Below the pieces are notes generated by a model that did no database searches, had not been told where the DNA came from, and was given only the letters and a program-made list of their open reading frames with translations. From positions 1,364,001 to 1,428,000 of the forward strand of contig NZ_CP069362.1 in assembly GCF_029910535.1 (NCBI RefSeq): a DNA stretch of 64,000 bases. The letters run 5' to 3'. The stretch is from Marinitoga aeolica. Lineage in GTDB: Bacteria; Thermotogota; Thermotogae; Petrotogales; Petrotogaceae. The translations under genes were made by a program, and so were the position numbers. Shown piece by piece: positions 8,297 to 16,827 of the stretch (position 1 is the stretch's first letter; the number at the start of each line of letters is the position of its first letter).

Positions 8297-9871
8297 ATGC
8301 AGAACAAAAATCAAGCAATTTTTGAAATTTTATCAACATATGGCTCTTTTGCAAAGCCGTTTCTAAATTTAATGTTATTAGAAACAAAACATGATGGATG
8401 GTATCATCTATTTAAAAGTTTAGAATATAGCTGGAAAAATAAAAGAAATAAATCATTAATGGAAATTGAGAAAGGATTACAACATAAAAAACCTAAAACC
8501 CTAGAATATCTATTATTAGCAAAAAAATTATCTTATTTATTTTATATGAAAGAATATGAAATATCAAAAGAATTATATACATATTTAAAAGAAAATTTTA
8601 AATATATTCCTAAAAAATCAAGAAAAATAGTATCATCTATTTTGATAAATATTGAAAATATAATGAATTGGAATGAAAATACCAGAATATGGAGTAAAGA
8701 ATATGAATTAGATCCATCTACTGAAGTGTTTATTACTTTAGGTAAAGCAAGAAAAAAAATAAAAGAAAAAGATTATAAAAAAGCATGGGAATATTTTAAA
8801 AAATCATATGAATTATCAAAAACAATTCCACATAGAATAGGATTGATAAATTCTTTGAATGATTGGTCATGGTATTTAAAAGATTTTGATTTGGAAAAGT
8901 CAAGAAAACTGTCAAAGAAATTAATGTATTATATGGGATATTATTTTGAAAATAACGAAAATCATTTTGGTTTATTTGACACATTTTTTGAGATTAATAA
9001 AGAGAATATAGAAAGTTTATATTCATATGCACCTATTGTTAATCATTATTGGGAAAAATTACCAGAAAAGGGAAAAAGGAATTCTAAAGAAAATTACAAA
9101 TCAATGTTTAATATTTTAAGAAAGTTTATTATGAGTGAAAAATCCACATATGAAAATACAGAAGAATTGAGAGATTATTTAAAAAACTATATTACCAATC
9201 TATCTGAAACATCCAAAAAGGTTAATATTTCTCGTAAAAGTCTTTCGGCAATTTTAAACGGAAAAGTTAAAGAAATTAAAGGAGATACATTAAAGAAAAT
9301 AATTTTAGGATTAAATATAGTTCCCGATATTAATTCGCCAGAAGCTATTATTAATGAATATGGAAAAATATATATGGAAAAATCTTTTAGAGAAAGTATA
9401 GAAAAATTAGAAAAAATGAGTTTTGAAGAAAGAAAAAAAATATTTGTTAATTCATATATTGCCTGTGTTTATAAACCTAAAATGAATTTAATACAACTAA
9501 AAAATTTAGAATTCTACGATGATTTTTATATAAAATGGTTTATAATAGAAATGGTTAAAGGGAATGAATTTTTAAATTCAAGGAAAAATCTGGTAAATCA
9601 TTTTTTTGAAAAAATGAAAAGATCAAAATATGAGGAATTTTTAACTAAATATTTTGAATTGAATAAAAAAGAAAGGCAAATAATGGATGAGTTTATTAGA
9701 AATTATTCAAGGTATGATATAAAGTGGAATATTAGAATAGAATTACCTGAATTTTTAAGAAGTTTTACAGAAAAGTTTTCATTAAAAAAAATGCCAGTAT
9801 CTCTGGCATATTGGTATTATGAAAAAGGTTCAGATAGAAGAAAATTGCTTAATATATTGAATAAATTTTAA
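8297..9871 (+). CDS. TPR-like protein with a central helix-turn-helix, putative regulator
   Basis: 524 residues, predicted almost wholly alpha-helical and rich in Lys and Glu. Residues about 60-215 look like degenerate tetratricopeptide helices (for example KKAWEYFKKSYELSK). Residues about 291-342 read as a Cro/Xre-type helix-turn-helix: NLSETSKKVNISRKSLSAIL followed by NGKVKEIKGDTLKKIILGLN. An HTH in the middle of the chain, rather than at an end, is unusual. The ATG at 8297 has GAGGTG upstream. It lies 12 bases ahead of aglA on the same strand, so a role in controlling maltose or mannose use is plausible but inferred. I do not recognise a named family. Confidence 0.6.
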   Translation: MQNKNQAIFEILSTYGSFAKPFLNLMLLETKHDGWYHLFKSLEYSWKNKRNKSLMEIEKGLQHKKPKTLEYLLLAKKLSYLFYMKEYEISKELYTYLKENFKYIPKKSRKIVSSILINIENIMNWNENTRIWSKEYELDPSTEVFITLGKARKKIKEKDYKKAWEYFKKSYELSKTIPHRIGLINSLNDWSWYLKDFDLEKSRKLSKKLMYYMGYYFENNENHFGLFDTFFEINKENIESLYSYAPIVNHYWEKLPEKGKRNSKENYKSMFNILRKFIMSEKSTYENTEELRDYLKNYITNLSETSKKVNISRKSLSAILNGKVKEIKGDTLKKIILGLNIVPDINSPEAIINEYGKIYMEKSFRESIEKLEKMSFEERKKIFVNSYIACVYKPKMNLIQLKNLEFYDDFYIKWFIIEMVKGNEFLNSRKNLVNHFFEKMKRSKYEEFLTKYFELNKKERQIMDEFIRNYSRYDIKWNIRIELPEFLRSFTEKFSLKKMPVSLAYWYYEKGSDRRKLLNILNKF

Positions 9872-11326
<1,455 letters not shown>

Positions 11327-11336
11327 GGTGAAAAAA

Positions 11337-12140
11337 GTGATTGATGAAATATTAGAATCATCCCCTATTTTTGTTGAAAAAGTTTGGGGAGATGAGAAAC
11401 TGAATAAACTATTTGAAAAAGAAAATATGAATAAAATAGGAGAAGTATGGTTATTTTCAGGCGTTGAAAATTATGAGACAGAACTTATAGGTATAAATAG
11501 CGGAAAGAAATACGGGAATCCCTCAGATATGATAAAAGAATTAATGGGGAAAGACTTTCCAAGAATGCCATTATTATTAAAATTAATATCAACAACTCAA
11601 TGGCTTTCTATTCAGGTACATCCAGATGATAAATTTGCAAAAGAATTGGAAAATGAACCCTGGGGTAAAACAGAAGCATGGTATTTTCTAAATGAATCAA
11701 ACGAAATATTTATTTCTAATGATGTTGAAGAAAATATAAAATCAATTGAAAAACAAAATTGGGATAAAATATTTAAACCAATAACTTTAAAAAAAGATGA
11801 TTTATTATTTATACCAGCAGGAGTTGTGCATACATTAGGACCGAATTCAATGTTATTAGAAATACAACAAACATCGAATTTAACATATAGATTATATGAT
11901 TGGGGAAGGCCAAGAGAAATTCATATAGAAAAAGGTAAAAAAGTTTTAAAAGATTGCCCATTTGTTATAGTGAATTCACCTAAAGAATTCAAAACTCAAT
12001 ATTTTAATATAAAAAGGGTTTCTAATGAAAAAATAAAAGGGTTCGGTATATATGTATCGTTAAAAGATTTTAAAACATACGTTATACCAAAAGGTTTAGA
12101 ATTTGAAGTGAAAGAAGATGGATTGTTATTTTTTCTTTAA
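11337..12140 (+). CDS. manA: Mannose-6-phosphate isomerase, class I
   Basis: 267 residues from the GTG at 11337; GAGGTG at 11325-11330 sits six bases upstream, whereas an in-frame GTG at 11328 lies inside that ribosome site. The enzyme interconverts fructose-6-phosphate and mannose-6-phosphate and uses zinc. Ligand regions are visible: QVHPDD, KTEAWYFL and PAGVVHTLGP, followed by EIQQTSNLTYRLYDWGR. The short length (about 270) is the compact bacterial form. Only ten bases separate the aglA stop and this start. With manC at 1.8 kb it can feed GDP-mannose synthesis once a phosphomannomutase acts; no mutase is in the window. Confidence 0.93.
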   Translation: MIDEILESSPIFVEKVWGDEKLNKLFEKENMNKIGEVWLFSGVENYETELIGINSGKKYGNPSDMIKELMGKDFPRMPLLLKLISTTQWLSIQVHPDDKFAKELENEPWGKTEAWYFLNESNEIFISNDVEENIKSIEKQNWDKIFKPITLKKDDLLFIPAGVVHTLGPNSMLLEIQQTSNLTYRLYDWGRPREIHIEKGKKVLKDCPFVIVNSPKEFKTQYFNIKRVSNEKIKGFGIYVSLKDFKTYVIPKGLEFEVKEDGLLFFL

Positions 12141-12174
12141 ATTTAAAAATCATTGACTAAGAGCGATTAGATAT

Positions 12175-12204
12175 AAAGTAAGGCGTTAAGGCCTTACTTT
12201 TTTT
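12175..12204 (+). terminator. Intrinsic terminator after manA
   Basis: AAAGTAAGGC (12175-12184) and GCCTTACTTT (12191-12200) form a perfect 10-bp stem around GTTAAG and run into T-rich sequence. Confidence 0.9.
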
Positions 12205-12237
12205 ACTTTATTTTAATATAATTAGCCAATATGTTGC

Positions 12238-12266
12238 TTGAATTATTTTCAATAAAGTTTTATAAT
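12238..12266 (+). promoter_or_regulatory. Promoter of the oadB-korDA operon
   Basis: TTGAAT (12238-12243), 17-base spacer, TATAAT (12261-12266). AAGGAGG follows 15-20 bases downstream, before the ATG at 12299. Confidence 0.8.
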
Positions 12267-12298
12267 TACTTTGAAAAAACTTGCAAGGAGGATAAAAA

Positions 12299-13438
12299 AT
12301 GGATTTTTCAAATTTCTTAGCTTTTTTTGCTAATAGTGGTTTCGCATATTTTACATGGCAAAACCTTCTTATGATTGTTATAGGATCTCTTTTGATTTAT
12401 GTGGCAATAGTTAAGCACGCAGAACCCTTGCTTTTAATCCCTATTGGATTTGGAATTATTTTAGCTAATATTCCTCCAGAAGTAACGGGTTTATTGAATC
12501 CTCCAACAGCAAATCAGGTGGGTGGATTATTGTGGTACATTCAAAGAGGAATGTTTTTAGGTGTTTATCCACCATTGATCTTTTTAGGTATTGGTGCGAT
12601 AACAGATTTTTCATATTTAATAGCTGATCCAAGACTGATTTTTTTAGGTGCAGCAGCACAGGTTGGGATTTTTGGAACATTTATTGTGGCAAATTTAATG
12701 GGATTTGATATACATAGTGCAGCTTCTATTGCGATTATTGGTGGTGCGGATGGTCCTACATCCATTTATTTGGCTTCAAAATTTTCTCCGCAATTATTGG
12801 CGATTATTGCAATAGCAGCATATTCATATATAGCTCTTATACCGATTTTACAGCCACCAGTATCAAGGCTCTTGACTTCGAAAGAAGAAAGAAAAATAAG
12901 AATGAAAAGAATGAGACATGTAAGTAAAAAAGAGAAGATAATATTTCCTATTGCTACAACTATTGTAGTTGCTTTATTAGTTCCTAAAGCTATTTCACTG
13001 GTTGGATTATTGATGCTTGGTAATTTATTAAAAGAATCTGGAGTTACTAAAAGACTTGCAGAAGCAGCTTCAAGGTTTATTTTGGATTCGGTGACAATAT
13101 TATTAATGCTTTCAGTTGGTAGTACTGCTAGAGCAGATATATTCTTGAAACCACAAAGTTTAAAGATATTTGCCTTAGGTGCTGTAGCCTTTATAATCGC
13201 TATGACTTCTGGTATTTTATTTGCTAAATTAATGAATTTATTTTCTAAAGATAAAATAAATCCACTAATAGGTGCAGCAGGAGTATCTGCTGTTCCAGAT
13301 TCTGCAAGGGTTGCACAAACAGTAGCCCAATCAGAAGATCCAAGTAATTTTATTTTAATGCATGCAATGGGTCCAAATGTTGCAGGAGTTATAGGTTCTG
13401 CGGTAGCAGCAGGTGTATTTTTATCAATACTTTCATAA
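12299..13438 (+). CDS. oadB: Sodium ion-translocating decarboxylase, beta subunit
   Basis: 379 residues, polytopic membrane protein with ten or eleven hydrophobic segments. Family hallmarks are the re-entrant region GGADGPTSIYLASK with the conserved Asp, and the C-terminal GAAGVSAVPDSARVAQ and HAMGPNVAGVIGSAVAAG motifs. Beta subunits (OadB, GcdB, MmdB) couple decarboxylation of a carboxybiotin carrier to Na+ export. The alpha (carboxyltransferase), gamma and biotin-carrier subunits are not next to it here. It instead leads a unit with a ferredoxin and a 2-oxoacid oxidoreductase alpha subunit. Which acid (oxaloacetate, methylmalonyl-CoA, glutaconyl-CoA) is used cannot be judged. Confidence 0.93.
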   Translation: MDFSNFLAFFANSGFAYFTWQNLLMIVIGSLLIYVAIVKHAEPLLLIPIGFGIILANIPPEVTGLLNPPTANQVGGLLWYIQRGMFLGVYPPLIFLGIGAITDFSYLIADPRLIFLGAAAQVGIFGTFIVANLMGFDIHSAASIAIIGGADGPTSIYLASKFSPQLLAIIAIAAYSYIALIPILQPPVSRLLTSKEERKIRMKRMRHVSKKEKIIFPIATTIVVALLVPKAISLVGLLMLGNLLKESGVTKRLAEAASRFILDSVTILLMLSVGSTARADIFLKPQSLKIFALGAVAFIIAMTSGILFAKLMNLFSKDKINPLIGAAGVSAVPDSARVAQTVAQSEDPSNFILMHAMGPNVAGVIGSAVAAGVFLSILS

Positions 13439-13453
13439 CGAGGTGGAAGATAT

Positions 13454-13678
13454 ATGGCTAAAAAAAGTTATCGTATAGAAATTAATTATTCTTTTTGTAA
13501 GAATTGTGGTATATGTTACAACGTTTGTCCTACAAAAGCATTGGGTGAAGCAGAGTTAGGAAAACCAATAGTTACAGATTCTTCTAAGTGTATAGGTTGT
13601 TTAATGTGTGAAAGGTTATGTCCTGACATTGCGATAAACGTTGAAGAGGTAGAAAAGGTGGTTGAAAATAATGGGTAG
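13454..13678 (+). CDS. korD: Two-cluster 4Fe-4S ferredoxin, 2-oxoacid oxidoreductase delta subunit
   Basis: 74 residues with two CxxCxxCxxxC motifs: CKNCGICYNVCP near residue 15 and CIGCLMCERLCP near residue 46. This is the arrangement of the delta subunit that passes electrons out of four-subunit 2-oxoacid:ferredoxin oxidoreductases. The ATG at 13454 follows CGAGGTGGAAG and the last 8 bases overlap the start of korA, indicating translational coupling. Confidence 0.88.
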   Translation: MAKKSYRIEINYSFCKNCGICYNVCPTKALGEAELGKPIVTDSSKCIGCLMCERLCPDIAINVEEVEKVVENNG

Positions 13679-14831
13679 AATAGTATTTATGCAGGGAAAT
13701 GAAGCTGTTGCTTTAGCTGCAATAAAAGCAGGATGTAGATTTTTTGCAGGATATCCAATAACACCTTCAACAGAAGTTGCTGAAGTTATGGCAAGAGAAT
13801 TACCAAAAGTTGGTGGAAAGTTTATACAAATGGAGGATGAAATAGCAAGTGCTGCTGCTATAATTGGAGCTTCATTAGCTGGAGTTAAATCTATGACAGC
13901 AACAAGTGGTCCGGGTTTTAGTTTGATGCAAGAAGCTCTTGGATATGCTACTATGACTGAAACTCCGTGTGTTTTTGTAGATGTAATGAGGGGAGGTCCA
14001 AGTACAGGATTGCCAACTAAACCTTCTCAAGGTGATTTAATGCAAATAAGATGGGGAAGACACGGTGACCAACAGATTATTGCATTATATCCATCTACAG
14101 TTGAAGAAGCTTATAAATATACAATAAAAGCATTTAATTATGCTGAAACATATAGAACTCCAGTTGTTTTAATTATGGATGAAACATTAGGGCATATGAG
14201 AGAAAGTTTTTACTTAAGTGATGAAGATGAAAATCCAGAAATAATAGAAAGGTTGACAGAAGCAGCAATTGAAGAGGAGGATTTGTTCCATCCATTTGGC
14301 TTTCAGGATGAAAATTATCCAGTCAATCCGTTAATTGAAATGGGAAAAGCAAGATTTCATGTTTCAGGATTGGTTCATGATGAAACAGGGTTCCCTGTGG
14401 GGTCAACTCAAGTTGCAGATAAAGTAATAAAACATCTTGATTCTAAAATTAGATTATATGCTGAAGAAATTGCAATATATGATGAATATATGACTGATGA
14501 TGCGGAAATAATAGTTGTTGCATATGGAACTGTAGCTAGAAGTGCAATGAAAGCAGTAAAAATGGCAAGGGAAGATAGAATTCCTGTTGGATTATTTAAA
14601 CCAATTTCAATATGGCCATTTCCTGTTTCTAAAATGAAAAATATTTTAAAGAAATCTCAAGCAGTAATAATAGCAGAAATGAATTTAGGACAAATGGCAT
14701 TGGAAATTTCAAGAATTAATAAATTTGGAAAACATCTTGAATTAGTAAATAAAGTGGATGGAGATTTGATAAGTCCAAGAGAAATTTTAAATTCAATAAC
14801 TGCAGTTTGGAGAAGAATAATAGAATTTTAA
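13671..14831 (+). CDS. korA: 2-oxoacid:ferredoxin oxidoreductase, alpha subunit
   Basis: 386 residues from the ATG at 13671 (AAGGTGG ends nine bases upstream; an in-frame TTG at 13662 touches that site). Motifs of the KorA/VorB-type alpha subunit are MQGNEAVALAAIKAGCRFFA, GYPITPSTEV, MEDEIASAAAIIGASLAG, TATSGPGFSLMQEALG and VFVDVMRGGPSTGLPTKPSQ. Alpha subunits carry the pyrimidine and regulatory domains; the TPP-binding beta subunit and the gamma subunit are needed for activity but are not encoded nearby, since a terminator follows at once. The partners must be elsewhere in the genome or the protein works in a different complex. The CoA-ester product is unknown. Confidence 0.9.
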   Translation: MGRIVFMQGNEAVALAAIKAGCRFFAGYPITPSTEVAEVMARELPKVGGKFIQMEDEIASAAAIIGASLAGVKSMTATSGPGFSLMQEALGYATMTETPCVFVDVMRGGPSTGLPTKPSQGDLMQIRWGRHGDQQIIALYPSTVEEAYKYTIKAFNYAETYRTPVVLIMDETLGHMRESFYLSDEDENPEIIERLTEAAIEEEDLFHPFGFQDENYPVNPLIEMGKARFHVSGLVHDETGFPVGSTQVADKVIKHLDSKIRLYAEEIAIYDEYMTDDAEIIVVAYGTVARSAMKAVKMAREDRIPVGLFKPISIWPFPVSKMKNILKKSQAVIIAEMNLGQMALEISRINKFGKHLELVNKVDGDLISPREILNSITAVWRRIIEF

Positions 14832-14832
14832 T

Positions 14833-14858
14833 AAAAAGCCGCTAAAAGCGGCTTTTTA
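14833..14858 (+). terminator. Intrinsic terminator after korA
   Basis: AAAAAGCCGCT (14833-14843) and AGCGGCTTTTT (14847-14857) form an 11-bp stem with a 3-base loop, ending in the T-run. Confidence 0.92.
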
Positions 14859-14897
14859 TTAATTAATGATAGTGAAAAATAAAATTTTTGGAATTAT

Positions 14898-14926
14898 TTG
14901 AAAAAATAAGAGATTTATGGTAAAAT
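14898..14926 (+). promoter_or_regulatory. Promoter of spoVS
   Basis: TTGAAA (14898-14903), 17-base spacer, TAAAAT (14921-14926). The expected transcript start near 14933 supports the spoVS start at 14965 rather than the in-frame ATG at 14917. Confidence 0.7.
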
Positions 14927-14964
14927 TAAACTTAGAAAACGATATAAAGGGGGTTGAACTATCC

Positions 14965-15249
14965 ATGGAAGTTTTGAAAGTTGGACATTCTTCATCACCA
15001 AACAAAGTAGCTGGAGCTATAGCAGGTGTTTTAAGCAAAACAGATGAAGTGGAGATACAAGCAATAGGGGCGGGGGCAGTGAACCAGGCGGTAAAAGCTA
15101 TTGCTATTGCAAGAAGATTCGTTGAAACTCGTGGTAAAAAACTTTTTGTAGTTCCTGGATTTGTTGAAGTAACAGTAGGAGAAGAAAAGAGAACAGGAAT
15201 TAAATTTAGGGTATTTGCTGAAATAACTGAAGAAGAAGCAGAAGCCTAA
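14965..15249 (+). CDS. spoVS: Stage V sporulation protein S family, Alba-like
   Basis: 94 residues from the ATG at 14965, with AAGGGGG at 14947-14953. It begins MEVLKVGHSSSPNKVAGAIA and contains IQAIGAGAVNQAVKAIAIAR, the signature of SpoVS, a small Alba-fold nucleic-acid-binding protein. SpoVS is needed for late sporulation in Bacillus but is found in many non-sporulating thermophiles, where its role is not settled. Three other genes and a hairpin follow: an 84-residue unknown, a DUF1385 protein and, after a new promoter, rpsO. Confidence 0.93.
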   Translation: MEVLKVGHSSSPNKVAGAIAGVLSKTDEVEIQAIGAGAVNQAVKAIAIARRFVETRGKKLFVVPGFVEVTVGEEKRTGIKFRVFAEITEEEAEA

Positions 15250-15267
15250 ACAAGGAGAATTTTCTAA

Positions 15268-15522
15268 GTGATAGATGATAAAATCATCAATGAAATAGTT
15301 ACCGCGTGTATAAAGGACGCGCGGCTTTTTTCTATAGTTGAAGAAATATCTAAGTTAAATAAAGAAAATAGATTGAAGATAAGAAGAAAAGCTTCAATGG
15401 TTTTGAAAAAAGAAAAAACCGTTGACAAAGAAGCTTTAACTTTTTATTTTGTTATAACTGAAAGTAATGTTGCAGAGGAAATTTTGAGGAGGATAAATAA
15501 TGAAAAAACACGAAATGCCTAA
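15268..15522 (+). CDS. Conserved-looking small protein, unknown function
   Basis: 84 residues from a GTG at 15268 that has AAGGAG ten bases upstream. It is highly charged and helical, with no signal peptide and no membrane segment, and I recognise no family. It overlaps the DUF1385 gene by 23 bases, which favours coupled translation. Codons about 12-21 (VTACIKDARLF region) coincide with a GC-rich terminator-like hairpin, the only such GC patch nearby. Either the hairpin attenuates this gene or, less likely, the reading frame is not translated. Confidence 0.55.
   Translation: MIDDKIINEIVTACIKDARLFSIVEEISKLNKENRLKIRRKASMVLKKEKTVDKEALTFYFVITESNVAEEILRRINNEKTRNA
15302..15332 (+). terminator. Terminator-like hairpin inside the 84-residue gene
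   Basis: CCGCGTGT (15302-15309) and ACGCGCGG (15317-15324) pair over eight positions with one G-U wobble around ATAAAGG, then CTTTTTTCT follows. In such AT-rich DNA this is striking. It lies 53 bases after the spoVS stop and 34 bases after the next start, so it can act as the spoVS terminator or as an attenuator when translation of the small gene fails. Confidence 0.6.
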
Positions 15523-16384
15523 ATATGTAGGTGGTCAGGCTGTAATAGAAGGCGTCATGATGAAAGGAATTAACACAGTTGTAGCTGTGAGAAGAAATGA
15601 TGGAAAAATACAGGTTAAAAGATTAAAAGAAGGATCATATGGATGGTTGGAAAAAATTCCTTTTATAAGAGGTTTTTTTGTTTTATTAAAAGCAATGGTT
15701 ATAGGAATGGAAGCACTTTCGTATTCTGCCAATGTTTCTGGTGAAGAAGAAATTACGAAAAAGGATATGATAGTTTCAATTTTATTAGCGGTATTATTTG
15801 CAATTGGTGGTTTTGGCTTGGGACCAATGTTTTTAACGAAGTTATTTAATATACAAAATGAATTTTGGTTTTCATTAATTGAAGGTGTGGTAAGAGCATT
15901 TTTTGTAATATTATATATATGGGTTATTTCATTGTTTAAAGATATAAAACGCGTTTTTGAATATCATGGTGCAGAGCACAAAACTGTTTATAATTATGAA
16001 GATGGAAAAGAATTAGCTGTTCATAATGCTAAAAAATATACAACTTTGCATCCAAGATGTGGGACCAGTTTTTTGATTATAACAGTATTTGCTTCTATTA
16101 TAGTATTTTCTATAACAGGAGCTTTAGGGTATACGACATTATGGGAAAAAGTTGTTACAAGAATTATTCTTCTACCATTAGTAGCAGGGTTTGCATATGA
16201 ATTTCAGAGATTTACTGCAAAAATAATAGATACATGGTTTGGGAAAATTTTAGCCTGGCCTGGTTTAGCATTACAAAAGATAACAACGTCAGAGCCAGAT
16301 GAAAAACAGTTAGAAGTGGCAATTATATCTTTAAAATATGCATTAAAAGAGGATTTTGATGGAGAAGAAGTTGTCGAGAATTAA
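15500..16384 (+). CDS. DUF1385 family membrane protein
   Basis: 294 residues. It starts with the family signature YVGGQAVIEGVMMKG and holds EYHGAEHKTVYNYEDG and LHPRCGTSFLIITV in the middle, with four or five membrane helices. These conserved His, Glu, Lys and Cys residues suggest an enzymatic or metal-binding site, but no function is established that I know of. GGAGGATAA precedes the ATG at 15500, inside the upstream gene. In many Gram-positive and thermophile genomes this family lies close to translation genes, as with rpsO here. Confidence 0.88.
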   Translation: MKKHEMPKYVGGQAVIEGVMMKGINTVVAVRRNDGKIQVKRLKEGSYGWLEKIPFIRGFFVLLKAMVIGMEALSYSANVSGEEEITKKDMIVSILLAVLFAIGGFGLGPMFLTKLFNIQNEFWFSLIEGVVRAFFVILYIWVISLFKDIKRVFEYHGAEHKTVYNYEDGKELAVHNAKKYTTLHPRCGTSFLIITVFASIIVFSITGALGYTTLWEKVVTRIILLPLVAGFAYEFQRFTAKIIDTWFGKILAWPGLALQKITTSEPDEKQLEVAIISLKYALKEDFDGEEVVEN

Positions 16385-16386
16385 TG

Positions 16387-16395
16387 TGTTATAAT
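16387..16395 (+). promoter_or_regulatory. Extended -10 promoter for rpsO
   Basis: TGTTATAAT (16387-16395) is an extended -10 element. No good -35 box is spaced correctly. It would give an approximately 115-base 5' leader for rpsO. A second TATAAT at 16439-16444 is less convincing. Confidence 0.5.
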
Positions 16396-16451
16396 ATATA
16401 GTTTAAATAATCTCAGTAGAACGTTAACAATTATGTATTATAATATCAATA

Positions 16452-16493
16452 CCTTAGCTCAGATAATGGCGAAGACCTTATCTTGGCTAAAGG
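16452..16493 (+). promoter_or_regulatory. Structured rpsO mRNA leader, candidate S15 autoregulatory site
   Basis: AGATAA (16461-16466) pairs with TTATCT (16478-16483) around an 11-base loop TGGCGAAGACC. A lower stem CCTTAGC (16452-16458) pairs with GCTAAAGG (16486-16493) with one bulged A. The hairpin lies 25 bases before the rpsO start. S15 autoregulates its own mRNA in several bacteria by binding leader structures that mimic its 16S rRNA site; the loop CGAAGAC resembles a 16S segment in the S15-binding region. This is inferred. Confidence 0.6.
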
Positions 16494-16518
16494 AATATGA
16501 ATATGGAGGTAGAGAAGA

Positions 16519-16794
16519 ATGTCAAGAGGATTGGATCCAGAAATTAAAAACAAAGTTATTGAAGAATTTAAGATCAACGAAAAAGACACAGGTTCAGTTG
16601 AAGTTCAAATTGCATTATTAACAGCAAGAATTAGACACTTAACTGAACACTTAAAAGTTCATTCAAAAGATTTTCACTCAAGAAGAGGATTAATGAAAAT
16701 GGTTGGTAAGAGAAGGAAAATGTTAAAATACTTGAAAAAAGAAAGACCAGAAGTTTATAAAGAATTAATTTCAAAATTAGGAATTAGAGGTTAA
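16519..16794 (+). CDS. rpsO: 30S ribosomal protein S15
   Basis: 91 residues, the usual size is about 89. Full-length match to S15: [40 protein letters not shown] and [11 protein letters not shown]. It binds the central domain of 16S rRNA early in 30S assembly. The ATG at 16519 follows ATGGAGGTAG. It is probably transcribed alone between its own promoter and a strong terminator. Confidence 0.98.
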   Translation: MSRGLDPEIKNKVIEEFKINEKDTGSVEVQIALLTARIRHLTEHLKVHSKDFHSRRGLMKMVGKRRKMLKYLKKERPEVYKELISKLGIRG

Positions 16795-16795
16795 T

Positions 16796-16827
16796 AAAAA
16801 AGCTCCCAAATATTGGGGGCTTTTTTT
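16796..16827. terminator. Terminator between rpsO and the diguanylate cyclase gene
   Basis: AAAAAAGCTCCC and GGGGGCTTTTTTT pair (one G-U) around AAATATT. A and T runs on both sides allow use on both strands between convergent genes. Confidence 0.88.

Noticed and set aside
16433-16621. 62-codon frame overlapping the rpsO leader and start
   Set aside because: It is out of frame with rpsO, lacks a ribosome site and runs through the leader hairpin; rpsO explains the coding signal.
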